DNA of 63,384 bases. Origin: Phaeoceros laevis. Taxonomy: Eukaryota > Anthocerotophyta > Anthocerotopsida > Notothyladales. The stretch covers positions 58,768 to 122,151 of the forward strand of contig JBNGIQ010009421.1 in assembly GCA_049999765.1 (NCBI GenBank). Reading direction: 5' to 3'. A model generated the notes under the pieces. It did not search any database and was not told the DNA's origin. It worked only from the letters and a program-made list of their open reading frames with translations. Both the position numbers and the translations under genes were made by a program. Below are positions 32,401 through 42,350 of the stretch, one piece after another; position 1 is the stretch's first letter, and every line of letters begins with the position of its first letter.

Positions 32401-32909
32401 TTTATGTGTTGATGTCCAATATTTATTCGGGTGCTCAGATGTGGGAGCAAGCGAAGGAGATGCAGGCAAGGAGAAAAAAGTTAAAGGCATGGAAGCAGCC
32501 AGGTCAGAGCTGGTGGACTGACATTGGCGGAGCTGTGCACACATTTGTAGTTGCGGACAAGAAGCATCCTGAAAGTGAAGGTATCTATGCAAGGCTCGAA
32601 CAGCTGGTCCCCAAAATGAAGAAAGCAGGATATGTGCCTCATCTTAGCTCGTCATTGCAAGATATACCTGACGATGAGAAGGAAGCAGAGTTATGTGGGC
32701 ACAGCGAGAAACTGGCTATTGCTTATGCCCTGAACAAGACACCAGAGGGTACAGCCATACGTGTTGTGAAAAATCTGCGGGTATGCGTCGATTGTCACTC
32801 AGCCATTGCTTTCATATCAAAAATAGAGAAGCGGACTATAATCTGTCGCGACACAAATCGCTTCCATGTGTACAAAGACGGGGAATGTTCGTGTGGGGAC
32901 TACTGGTAG
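29412..32909 (+). CDS. PPR-DYW protein (WW-type PG box) with N-terminal PDF-like motif
   Basis: A single exon of 1165 residues. The N-terminus MATSMVQLDFRATGSG is a plausible organelle transit region. Residues about 75-105 (EFLWQEFFSDRTQWFDYRRS, then PDFRHKESKVALWLDN) resemble the PDF motif of organellar single-strand DNA-binding OSB proteins. A long PLS array follows, with very similar units of about 100 residues (VTWTAMIAGY, QEALSLYS, VTFTCLLQACA, GKQLHAQI, LVNMYAKCGSI). E/E+ motifs, the PG box QPGQSWWTDI and a complete DYW deaminase follow (CGHSEKLAIAY, RVCVDCHSA, ending CSCGDYW). Known role of the family: site-specific C-to-U editing of organellar transcripts. The SWW form of the PG box suggests the DYW:WW subclass. 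It converges on another PPR-DYW gene 266 bp downstream. Confidence 0.95.
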   Translation: MATSMVQLDFRATGSGLSASLPSISSQRYRQNLIILLGRPEGGEIQPLSHLLSGQVGLPPEKLQEFLWQEFFSDRTQWFDYRRSKRTPRHPDFRHKESKVALWLDNRHKPYWVDSQLATWDTRIKEPPAVESAFGRSASHQEHGMCKKLCEDGHIAEAVDALNFLVQRGSHLPSSLFYLVLQRCIARKDLVLGRRIHSLTVESGYEGDAFLATHIMGLYASHGRLEEALQVFAKVSTPDAYNWATIIFAYARHGQPRRAIELYGQMLESSVRPDNRIFLAVLKACACAGDLAAGKKVHAHILASTRKPDMFVQNALVDMYAKCGSLVDAQTVFNGLACKDMVTWTAMIAGYVQQGMGQEALTLYSSMLQEGTAPSSSVTFTCLLQACATVGVVALHQGKQLHAQIEEQGLQNDVVVGGGLVNMYAKCGSIEDARTVFDRLPERNVVTWTAMISGYVQQRMSQEALGLYSNMLKEGIAPPNSITFTCLLQACASAGSVALHEGKQLHAQIIARGLQNDVVVGGSLVNMYAKCGSIEDARAVFDELAHKNVVTWNVIIAGYAQQGICQEALSLYSSMQQEGITMPNLVTFTCLVQACASVGVAALHQGNILYSQIEERGLQGDVILGGTLVNMYARCGSIVDARRVFDRLQHKNLVTWTSMIAGYAQHGMGWEALSLYSTMRQEGIAPPDSVTFICLLQACASVGVVALDQGKQLHAEIKDRGLQDDVVIGGSLVNLYAKCSSIDDARRVFDRLTQRNLVTWNAMIAGYADQGMAQEALSLYSLMQQEGIIPDSVTFVGLLQACATVAALPLGKLLHGQIEERGLQADVVVGAGLVNMYAKCGSMVDSQQVFDSLPHRNVETWSALIAGYARLGDSEVVFDLLDRMTLEGTHPNAITLLSVLTVCSHVGLVDKGRKYFEAMTTDYGISQNIEHYTCMMDLLGRGGHLKEALQMAKSMPFPADGTMWVTLLGACRKWNNVEVGQQAFESAVSMDENDASVYVLMSNIYSGAQMWEQAKEMQARRKKLKAWKQPGQSWWTDIGGAVHTFVVADKKHPESEGIYARLEQLVPKMKKAGYVPHLSSSLQDIPDDEKEAELCGHSEKLAIAYALNKTPEGTAIRVVKNLRVCVDCHSAIAFISKIEKRTIICRDTNRFHVYKDGECSCGDYW

Positions 32910-33175
32910 CTGCCAACTTGCACGACCCCTAAGAGGCCTCCTTTTTCCTGTAAAGGGTGTGTCCTGGATGCTGGAAGCAGGGCCACCAACTTTTAGAAAC
33001 AGTACTTCAATGTGCTGCAGATGAGATTAGACCTTCTATACACTTTGTACAAAACTCAACCCGACATTTTCAGGCATGCTGAACATTGACGGATCTTTGG
33101 CAAACGACCTTGAAACTTTGTGCTGTAAAACGGTCGCTTGTGACATGCCGCACAATGTGCTTACGTTGTGCGTCT

Positions 33176-36100
33176 TCACCAGTAGCCCCCACATGAACAC
33201 TTCCCGTCCCGATATACATGAAAGCGGCTGGCATCTCTGCAAATAATTGTTCGTCCCTCCACCTTCGAAATAAAAGCAGTGGCCCTGTGACAATCCTCAC
33301 ACACCCGCAGATTTTTTACCACTCGTATGGTTGTGCCTGCTGGTGTCTTTAAAAGAGCACATGCTATAGCCAGCTTCTCGCTATGCCCACATAATGCATC
33401 CTCTTTCTCATCATCAGGTATGTCTCTCAACACGGATTCGAGATGAGGTACATATCCTGCTTGCTTTATTCTGATGAGAGTGTCCTTCACTTTGGCGTAT
33501 ATATCTTGGAGTTCAGGATGATCTCGATCCCCTGCCAGGAATGTATGCACAACCCCACTCAGGTCCGTCCACCAGCTTTGTCCTGGCTTCTTCCATGCAC
33601 CTGTGTTCTTTCTCATAATCCGAATCCTCTTTGCATCCTCTGGCATGTTTGCGGCTGCAAAGATGTTGGACATCAAGACATATGCTGCAGAATCCTTTTT
33701 GTCCAACCTAACAGCATAATCAAAAGCCTGCATGCCAAGTTCCACGTTGCTCCACTTTCGACAAGCTCCTAACACAGTTTTCCAAACCACTCCATTAGGC
33801 TCCAGTGTCCTTGCTATAGCTGCTGCTTTGTCCAATTGGCCAGAACGACCAAGAATATCAATCATGCAAACATAGTGGTCAGTGGTTGGGGTGATGCCAT
33901 ATTCGCAGCACATAACGTCAAAGAACTTCTTACCCTTCTCCACAAGACCCACATGACTGCACATCTTGAGAATGCTAAGAAACGTGACGCCATCAGGTTC
34001 GATGCTCTCCTGTCTCATCTTCTGATACAGATCGAAGACAAGCTCACTATCTCCATGTTGAGAATATCCCGAAATTAATGCACTCCATGTCACCAAATCT
34101 CTTGAGGGTAGTGCATCAAACACCTGTTGCGCATTATCCATGCTCCCACATTTCCCGTACATGTCAATAAGACTGGTTGGGACAAGCAAACCATGAGTCC
34201 CAACACCAGCTTCAGAAGAAATTTGAGAATGGATTTCCTTCCCCTTCTCCAGCCCTGCGACATGACCACAAGCCTTAAGTGCCCCAACATATGTTCCATC
34301 ATCTGGTTTGACACCCTCTTGCTGCATCCGCGCGTACAAGCTCAAAGCTATATCACTCTCTTCTGTCTGGGCGTACCCCCAGATCAGCGCATTCCAGGAT
34401 ACCACATCATGATGGGGTACTTTGTCAAAGACACGCCTAGCATCCGGTAAGCTCCCACATCTTGCGTAGACATCCACTAACATAGTTCCGACAAACATGT
34501 CAGACTCACACCCTCCCTGAACAATGTCGAAATGTACAGCTCTGACTTGCTCCAAGCACTGTTGTTTCACCATCTTTCCAGTCACACCATTTTCCGTTTC
34601 CAATGCTACCAGACTACTGCATGCCTTCAATGCACCGACAAATGTCCGTTCATTCGGCACCATACCTTCTTGTTGCATCCTCGCGTACAACTGCAAAGCC
34701 TCTTCACCATTTCCCATTTGAGCATACCCTGAAATCAGGGCATTCCAGGAAACCACATCACGATGAGGTATCTTCTCAAAGACATGTTTAGCTTGCACCA
34801 GCCTCCCACATTTCGCATACGCATCCACCAGCATATTTCCCACAAATAGGTTCAGCTCACATTCATGCTTCACTATAAGTAGGTGAATGGCTCGAACTTG
34901 CTCTATGCACTGGTCTTTCAAAGCTTTTATATTAGCTTTACCATCTGCCAATATGGCGAGGCTACTGCAAGCTTTGAGTGCACCTACAAATGTTCTGCCG
35001 TTGGGCACCACGCCTTCCTGTTGCATTTGTATGAACAATTGCAGAGCCTCCTCACCCTCATCCATCTGGGCGTATCCTAAGATCATGGCAGACCAAGAAA
35101 CAACATCTCGATGAGGCATCGTATTAAATACGTTTCTGGCACAAACTAGGCTCCCAAATTTTGCATATACATCCACCAGCGTATTTCCCACAAAAATAGA
35201 GTCCGACCCACTCTTTAGTATGTCTGAGTGGATGGCTTTCAGTTGCACCAGGCACCGGCTTTCCCCAACTGCACTCACCGCTTCCAATCCCGGCAGGCTA
35301 CTGCATGCCTTGAGAGCACTTAAGAATGTAAGGTCATCTGCTATAAAGCCTTCCTGTTGCATCCTTCTATACAACAGCAACGCATATTCACCGTATTCCA
35401 TTTGAGCATATCCCAAGATCATGGCATTCCAGGAAACCACGTCCCGGTTTGGCATCCTCTCAAAGACACTCCGAGCATCCTCCAGGCTGCCACATCTTGC
35501 ATACACATCCACAAGCATGTTCCCTACAAAGATGTCTGACTCTGCACCATTATTCACTGCATGTGAGTGGATTGTTCTGACTTGCGTCAGGTGCATTTGT
35601 TTAACAGCTTCCTTGCTCCCTTCCAATTCACCTTGGCAACTGCAAGCCTTGAGCGCACCAACAAATGTTCGTGCATTAGGGACTACACCTTCCCGTTGCA
35701 TCCTTGCGTATAACTGCAAAGCTTCTTCACCCTCTCCCATCCGTGCATACCCCAATATCATGGCATTCCAGCACACCACATCACGATGGAGAATCTTCTC
35801 CAAAACAGACCTGGCCTCAACCAGGCTTCCACATTTTGCATATACATCTACCAGCATGGTCCCAAGGTGTGCACCTACCACAACCTTACTTTCCACTATG
35901 TCTCTGTGAATTCTTTTACAGTGCTCTAGGCATCGACGTTTCACACGTATTCCATCAGCCGCATTCACCTCTTCGAAGGCCAACAGGCTACTACAAGCCT
36001 TGAGTGCACTAACAAATGTTCGGTCATTAGGTAGTACACTTTCCTCTTGCATCCTCGCATACATCTGCAAAGCCTCTTCAGACTCCTTCATCTGGGCGTA

Positions 36101-36685
36101 TCCCAATATCATGGTGGTCCAGGAAACGACATTACGGTGAGGCATCTTGTCAAAGACTTGCCTGGCATCCACCAGACTTCCACATTTTACATACGCGTCC
36201 ACCAGCGTGTTCCCCACATGAACAACTAACTCAGCTCCACTTTCAACCGCCTCAGTATGTATTTTCTTAGCACTTTCCAGGTCCCGCAAGCTGCTGCAGG
36301 CCTTCAATGCTGCAACGAAGGTGTATGGGCTCGGCATCACTCCAGCCTCCCTCATCTCCTCATAAGTTTGAAGAGCCTGTCTACCTTGCTTCCGTCTGCT
36401 CTGTTGTGATATGAGCTCCGTCCAGGAAACTTGATCCCTTGGTCCCGATATCACCGTACCTTCGGTTCTGCTTACACGAGAACCAGTATCAACTGCACAG
36501 CTACCCCCATCACCTTTCTTGATTGATGCCTTTTTTGCTAAAGCCCCTGTCACCGCTTGTGGGGTATTCCCACAGTCTATCCACGGTGCCTCCTTGGACC
36601 TAGTATGCCTCAAATCTGGAGGCTTGGCATGGAGCTGGCAATCTGATCCGCCAAATGACGTGTCCAGGGCGGCTATGGCATCCAT
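33176..36685 (-). CDS. PPR-DYW protein (WW-type PG box) with expanded repeat loops
   Basis: A single exon of 1169 residues. The N-terminal part holds PPDLRHTRSKEAPWID, a faint copy of the PDF motif of the neighbouring PPR gene. PLS repeats follow (LVDAYVKCGSLVDARQVFDK, VSWTTMILGYAQMKESEEAL). In five consecutive L-type repeats the loop before the second helix is lengthened by roughly 10-17 residues (for example EEVNAADGIRVKRRCLEHCK and ETENGVTGKMVKQQCLEQVR), while the first and last repeats have the normal short form (AGLEKGKEIHSQI). The C-terminus has KPGQSWWTDLSG, CGHSEKLAIAC and RVCEDCHRA, and ends CSCGGYW. C-to-U editing in plastids or mitochondria is expected from the family. Its terminal GYW is a mild variant of DYW. 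Confidence 0.95.
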   Translation of the reverse strand: MDAIAALDTSFGGSDCQLHAKPPDLRHTRSKEAPWIDCGNTPQAVTGALAKKASIKKGDGGSCAVDTGSRVSRTEGTVISGPRDQVSWTELISQQSRRKQGRQALQTYEEMREAGVMPSPYTFVAALKACSSLRDLESAKKIHTEAVESGAELVVHVGNTLVDAYVKCGSLVDARQVFDKMPHRNVVSWTTMILGYAQMKESEEALQMYARMQEESVLPNDRTFVSALKACSSLLAFEEVNAADGIRVKRRCLEHCKRIHRDIVESKVVVGAHLGTMLVDVYAKCGSLVEARSVLEKILHRDVVCWNAMILGYARMGEGEEALQLYARMQREGVVPNARTFVGALKACSCQGELEGSKEAVKQMHLTQVRTIHSHAVNNGAESDIFVGNMLVDVYARCGSLEDARSVFERMPNRDVVSWNAMILGYAQMEYGEYALLLYRRMQQEGFIADDLTFLSALKACSSLPGLEAVSAVGESRCLVQLKAIHSDILKSGSDSIFVGNTLVDVYAKFGSLVCARNVFNTMPHRDVVSWSAMILGYAQMDEGEEALQLFIQMQQEGVVPNGRTFVGALKACSSLAILADGKANIKALKDQCIEQVRAIHLLIVKHECELNLFVGNMLVDAYAKCGRLVQAKHVFEKIPHRDVVSWNALISGYAQMGNGEEALQLYARMQQEGMVPNERTFVGALKACSSLVALETENGVTGKMVKQQCLEQVRAVHFDIVQGGCESDMFVGTMLVDVYARCGSLPDARRVFDKVPHHDVVSWNALIWGYAQTEESDIALSLYARMQQEGVKPDDGTYVGALKACGHVAGLEKGKEIHSQISSEAGVGTHGLLVPTSLIDMYGKCGSMDNAQQVFDALPSRDLVTWSALISGYSQHGDSELVFDLYQKMRQESIEPDGVTFLSILKMCSHVGLVEKGKKFFDVMCCEYGITPTTDHYVCMIDILGRSGQLDKAAAIARTLEPNGVVWKTVLGACRKWSNVELGMQAFDYAVRLDKKDSAAYVLMSNIFAAANMPEDAKRIRIMRKNTGAWKKPGQSWWTDLSGVVHTFLAGDRDHPELQDIYAKVKDTLIRIKQAGYVPHLESVLRDIPDDEKEDALCGHSEKLAIACALLKTPAGTTIRVVKNLRVCEDCHRATAFISKVEGRTIICRDASRFHVYRDGKCSCGGYW

Positions 36686-38847
36686 CAGAACTCAGTCTAA
36701 CCTGGAATTCAACAGCACCATTTCCAGCAGAAGCTGCCCTGACCGAACCAGTTTGTCAGCATTGAGCTTGGCTTGCACCCCAGCGCAGGTTCAAGGGTCG
36801 ACCCGCGTGCAGTTTCAGAAACATACAGTTCCTTTGCAGCTTCCATTCCAGGTGCACAACGTGTTGCCCCAGCCACAACTTGGAACCCACTTTATCCGTG
36901 TTAGCTTGTGGACTGGAACTTCGAAGCAGGCGGTTGGTGCCTCCACTCCTTCACAGGGCTGCAAGCCAAGTGGCACATCCCAGCTGAAAAACTTCCGGGG
37001 ATACCAGTGTGGTGAGCATCAGGACCACGACTACCCAAAAGCTTCCGCCAGGGGACCACTCTAAATGAGCAGGCTGCTGACCAAGTGAAAATGGAGCGCA
37101 AAATGGAAGCAATCTCTTGAGAAATGATGGTTTTGAGCTTTGCAGCGAAGTATGTATCTGAGACAGCACATTCTGCTCTACTCCGTCGTGATGCCATGGT
37201 TCGCCCCTGCTTCTCGACAGTTCATTCCGGCCCCCTGCAAGTGCTTGAGACTGATAAGCAAATGCGAAAGAGGGGCGACTGTTTTCTGGTTCAAATGGTC
37301 AATTCCACGGAGGGGCCATATAGGAGGCAGTAGGAGTGCAATTGTAGTAATTATAAGTACTAATGTGCTTACAGTAAGGCGTGCCATATGGCCCATTGAG
37401 GTTCTTACCACATACCGTTGGGCGGTGTTAGTTGCGTCCTGCCTAAAATTAAGTTTCACTGGTCGAACTGTGAGCCGTAGACCCAGGGCTCACCTCTGAT
37501 CTTTAATTTTGTCTTGCTTTTGTACGAAGTCATCCACAGGCCGCATTTGTAGTAGTGGGTGGTTTGTGGTACTTCGTACTACTGATCCGTGGCTGCCTGT
37601 GGCGTGACTTTTTCATGCTACTGTATGCCTTCACTCTCAGGATGGTTGTTGTCAACTACAAACGTGTGCGTCACTGTTCTGGCCTGGCTTGTTCTATGCC
37701 CCCGATTTCTTTCCCGTTGCCTGCATCTCCTTTTGCCTCCTCCTCCATCTGAGTGCTTTCATAAATATTGGACATCATCACGTAAGGTGAGGACTGCAAC
37801 AATTCCAGGGAGCCAAACCTGGGAACAGAAGGCAAACCTGCACGCGCCACCTGAGGCTAACATTCCTCTGCCTTTTAGGTCTGTGGAGTGGATGGAGCTA
37901 CCGTTTCGCATGCTGTAGGAGATAGAGCATGCCTGCCAAGCTCAAAGCTCGACCCCTCCTAGGGCTGGGGCATTCAGCACTCTCTGCATGCCACAGAAAC
38001 GCAAGACTAAACAGGCAGGCAGGCTCCGACCCCAGCTCCGGGCAAATTCCCAGCCCCCATGCAGTCTCTTAGCCAAGCTTCCACTTCCCAGGCAGTCTCC
38101 TACTCATGAATCTATCGCATCCAACCAAAACAGGCAGGCTTCGAATTCCGGACGAAGACCGCCATGGCAGCGCGCTGCTCCAGGACGCGCAAGAGGAGCC
38201 GCCAAATGTCTCGATCCCTGTGGCTGTAAAATTTTCAGGTGGAATGCAGGCCGGCGGACGCATCCCCACAGAATGCAGCAGGTGCGCTTCAGCGAGCCAC
38301 TCTACGCTGCCTGATGAGAGAGAAAGCTTACAGAAGGTACCTTATCTTCTTCTTCTACAGTATTCTTCTGATCCTACAGTATTCTTCTGATCAAAGACGT
38401 CATTTTTTGCATCGATCCAGGTACTAGTCTAAAATAAGACTGACGCAATCCACTGTTTGTTTAAAGCCTCCACGGGACGTGCCAGAGAGGCCTCGGACCG
38501 GGTGCTGATCCTGCGGTCCTCCTCGGTTTTTCTGCGGAAGTGCAGGCGGGGAAGCTTTCCCGCACTCTGCGTGGGGTTGAGCTTCGAGAATGGCAGCGCA
38601 GCGGCGGCGCCGTGCGAAGGAGCATGGCAGGAGGAAGACGACACGCAAGGAAGACTCTGAGCAGAGGAGGAAGATCTAGAGCAGACACCAGGCCAGCATT
38701 GGCGGGAAGCAATGCGCACCTCCTATTGCCTCCCCTCCCTGAAGAGAGTTGAGGGGAGGCATGGCCACAGGACGGAGGGCAGGTGACGCTAGGGTAGCTA
38801 GGGCAGGCTTGCCCATAGCCTCCCCCCAGTAAGCAGGCAGGCTCAGG
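36686..38847. other. Intergenic region between divergent PPR and NPH3 genes
   Basis: Contains the upstream regions of the minus-strand PPR gene and the plus-strand NPH3 gene. A 19-bp tandem duplication (CTACAGTATTCTTCTGATC) lies at about 38355-38392. The short open frames show no recognised domain. Confidence 0.5.
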
Positions 38848-41768
38848 ATGACCGTGGCTGTGGCAGAGAGCGGCGGCGGCGGCGCCGGGGCGCCAGAGCC
38901 GGAGGGAGCCATGACGCATTTCTACCACACCTTGGATGAGATCTTCCACCAGTCCGCGGAGTCGGAAGACACCACGAGCTTGGATGACAGTATGATCACC
39001 ATGAACCTGTGTCTCCCCTCCGGATCCCCCGACATTGTCAAGCCAAGCCCAGGGCATCGGCATCGGCAGCAAGAGCAGCAGCAGCAGCAACTTTTGCTGG
39101 CCTACAACACTGACATTGGACCCGCACTGAAGCGCAATATCAACGCCTGGTGAGGGAATATGTTTCCCCCTCCCTTCCCCTCCCCTCCCTGTCTGTCTTG
39201 AGCAGCTTTCACATTCAATGTTTGTTGGTCTGCATGCAGGTGCCAGGCCACGGGGCTTCCCACCAGCATCACTGTCTATGTGGAGGACCGGGTTTTCAAG
39301 CTGCACAAGGTAGGTTGCTGACATTGTCAATAGCTGCATTGTTAGTACCTAGTGTAGAGGAGTCATGGCCTCCTTCCTGGTCCAGGAGCTGACTGTGATG
39401 GTGCTGCTGTGGTTGATGGCCTACCTAGTATCCGTTGGTTTCCCGAAGTGGATACTTCAAGAAGCGGCTGGCGGAGGATTGCAAGGAGGTGAAGCTGCCC
39501 AGGCACTACCCGGGAGGCCCCGACGTGTTCGAGCTGGTGGTCAACTTCTGCTACGGATCCACCATCCTCATGGACCCCTCCAATGTGGCCGCCCTGCGCT
39601 GTGCCGCGCAGTTTCTGGACATGAGCGAGGAGCACGGCAGAGGCAACCTGTGCGAGCGCAGCGACGTCTACCTCACGCAGGTGGCGCTGCAGAGCTGGGA
39701 GGACACCATGGTGGTGCTGCTGCAGTGCCACCAGGCGGCGCTGCTGCTGCTGCCGCTGGCGGAGCAGGTGCGCATCGTGGGGCGCTGCGTCGACGCGCTG
39801 GCGCACCTGGCGTGCTTGGAGGTGCTGGATCCGGTGGAGCGCAGGGACAGGGACGCCCCTGGCAGCACCAGCAACGAGAGCCAGTTCTGGAGGGAGATGA
39901 GCGCTGCCATGGCGGGCAGGAGGAGGGACAGGGCCGCGGCCAGGGACTGGTGGGTGCAGGATCTGGTGTGCCTGCCCTGCCATCTCTTCGAGCGTGTGGT
40001 GGCCGCTCTGCGCAGGCAGGGAATGCAGGAGCGGCAGGTGAGCCAGGTGGTGATGATGTATGCGGAGAGGCGGATTCTGGCCTGTGCCGGAGCAGCAGCG
40101 GGGGGAGCAGCAGAAGAGGAGTCCAAGCCTGTCCAGGAGGATTTAGTGGCGGCTGTGGTGCGGTTGCTGCCTCTTCCGCAAGAAAAAGAAGGTTGCGCGG
40201 GAGTGGTGCCTGTGGCTTTCCTCTTTGCTCTCCTGCGATGCGCATTGGCCTCGGACCCGCAATCCACCTCCGCTGCACATCTGGAGGCCTTGATCGCCTC
40301 CCAACTCGAGTGCGCCGGCCTCAATGATTACTTGCTGCCGCAGCTGCCACACGACGAGAGCTGTGAGGTTGTGATGAGGAGCATGCAGCGGGTTGTGGCC
40401 CGGTTTCTGGCCCAGCACAGAGCGCAGCAAGAAGGCAGCAGCGGAAGCAACGTGAACAGCAGTCCCGGATCCTCCCGGAGAGCGGTTATGAAGGTGGCCA
40501 AAGTGTGGGACCAGTACCTGGCGGAAATAGCGCACTGCTCCACCCTTGGTACCGGGACCTTCTCCGAGCTAGCAGAAACATTTCCCAGCACCGCTCGCGT
40601 GAGCCACGACTTGCTGTACAGGGCGATTCACCGCTACCTCACGGTACGTAAGCACATTGCGTCGTTGTTGCTTGCGACCATGTCTTAAGAAGGGTCTCCT
40701 CTTGAGAATTGGTGTTTGCTTGCAATTGCGTTGCAGGCACACCCCAAGGCAACAGAGGAGGAAAGGGCCGGGATATGCCGAATGCTAAATTGCCAGAAAC
40801 TGTCCCAGGAGGTGTGCGCGCACGCGGTGCAGAATGAGCTCATGCCTCTGCGCATGTTGGTACAAGCCATGTTTCTGCAACAACTGCACACTCGCCACAC
40901 CCTCTGCGAGCACCTGCACATTGTGTCGGGGTCGGCAGCCAGAATAGAAGCTGGTGCGAGCCAAGGTGGGGCAGCAGCAGCAAGCCTCTTGCAGCCTCTG
41001 GGAGGAACGGCCTCCTCCTCCTCCTCCTTTCGGAAACAGCAGCAGCCGTCCTCGTCCCGTGGGAGGGGAGATCAATTTCAGTATGATCACAAACGGCATC
41101 ATCAACATGAACTTGCTGTTGATGATCATCATCGGCAAGCTGCTTCACTGAAGGCGGATTTTGAAGTAACCTACTCGAGGCTGCGCCATTTGGAGGAGGA
41201 GCTGGCACGCATGAGACAGAACCTGGACCTGGCTGCTGCCTCTGCTGCTACAGTAACTGCTGCTGCTGCTGCCGCTGCTGTGCCTGAGCCTCGGCCTCCT
41301 CAAAAAATGAGGGAGAACAGCCATGGCCAGCAAAAGGATGGATTGGCGGGCGGCTGTTTGGGTCAGAGCAGTGGTCTGGTTCTCAAGGTCTCCAGATCCT
41401 TTCACAAGCTCCGTTTTGTTGGCAGCGGCTTCTTCTGGAGGACGAGGACCAACAACAATGTAGTAGTAGAATCCTCCGCTGCCAACAATTCCTCATCATC
41501 TTGCGCAGCCACAGAAGCAGCAGCAACGACGGCTCCATCGTCTTCGTCCCTAAGAAGCAGCTCCTTGCGCTACCCACCGCACCGGACCGGTGCTGACCTA
41601 ACATCTGCATCATCTACCTCGCTTCGCTGGACTTCCCCTTCTTCCAGCTTGACCACCTTTGACAACCGCCAGCACCTGAGAACGGATGCTGCTGCTGCTG
41701 TGCCAAGCCCTAGGCCCCCGCCTCCCAGAAGGCGCAGAAGCATGTCAGCTGACATGGCTTTTCATTAG
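38848..41768 (+). CDS. BTB/NPH3 domain protein (NRL family)
   Basis: Exons 38848-39149, 39240-39309, 39429-40643 and 40737-41768 give 872 residues. After a low-complexity N-terminus (Gly-rich, then HRHRQQEQQQQQ) comes the BTB domain (ITVYVEDRVFKLHKYPLVSR, SGYFKKRL, VNFCYGSTILMDPSNVAALR). The NPH3 domain begins at DWWVQDLVCLPCHLFERVV and includes the conserved end LLYRAIHRYLTAHP and NCQKLSQEVCAHAVQNELMP. A C-terminal coiled coil (FEVTYSRLRHLEEELARMRQ) and Ser-rich tail follow. The extreme C-terminus PPPRRRRSMSADMAFH resembles the 14-3-3-binding RxSxS site of NPH3/RPT2 proteins. The family links phototropins or auxin transport machinery at the plasma membrane to CUL3 ubiquitin ligases. The exact subclade was not determined. 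Confidence 0.93.
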
Positions 41769-42350
41769 ACTAGTCTAGAGTAAATCAAATCGTCGCCGTT
41801 TGGACGTCTGAGAGATGTTACACTCCATTCCTAACAGCTGAAATAAGTGTAGAGTCTCTCAGACTCAAGACTCAGCGGAGCTGACGTTCCAGATGGGAAG
41901 CACCGCAGTCAGCGTTATTGTGCTCGCGCAGGGAAGGGAAGTGGCCAGGAAGCGAGGGAGAAAGGGTATGGAGTCCAGCTTGGCTGAATGAAGTAGCTTG
42001 TAAGTGGCTTCTGTGGTACCAAACTTGAGAGCTACATACACGGCTCCTTTCAATGGCCCGGACCGGACCTGACCTTTTATCACAAGTATCATATCTGTCC
42101 AGTGTCCACTTTTAATTGTCCACAGTCTAACGTGCGACTGGACAGTTGACGCTCTTGAAGTCACGATATTCTCATTCGACAACAAAGAATGCATTTGAAA
42201 GAAAACGGCTGTAAAGTGGCACTCAACGTGCTGTCCGGCCAGCATAGCATTCCTTCGAGATTCCCGCTTCTTGAAAGAAAAAAGAGAAGGCATTCGTCCC
42301 GTCCCATTTAACCAGTCAATCTCAAGTGCTCACGAGGAAGAGAGAGAGCG
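41769..42350. other. Intergenic region
   Basis: 3' flank of the NPH3 gene and promoter of the fucosyltransferase gene. A 142-codon minus-strand frame lies here but has no domain signature and is taken as chance. Confidence 0.5.

Noticed and set aside
36519-37064. 181-codon plus-strand ORF over the start of the minus-strand PPR gene
   Set aside because: It overlaps a certain coding region in antisense, and its translation has no domain.
41865-42293. 142-codon minus-strand ORF between NPH3 and fucosyltransferase genes
   Set aside because: No homology or domain is visible, it overlaps the likely promoter, and frames of this length occur by chance here.
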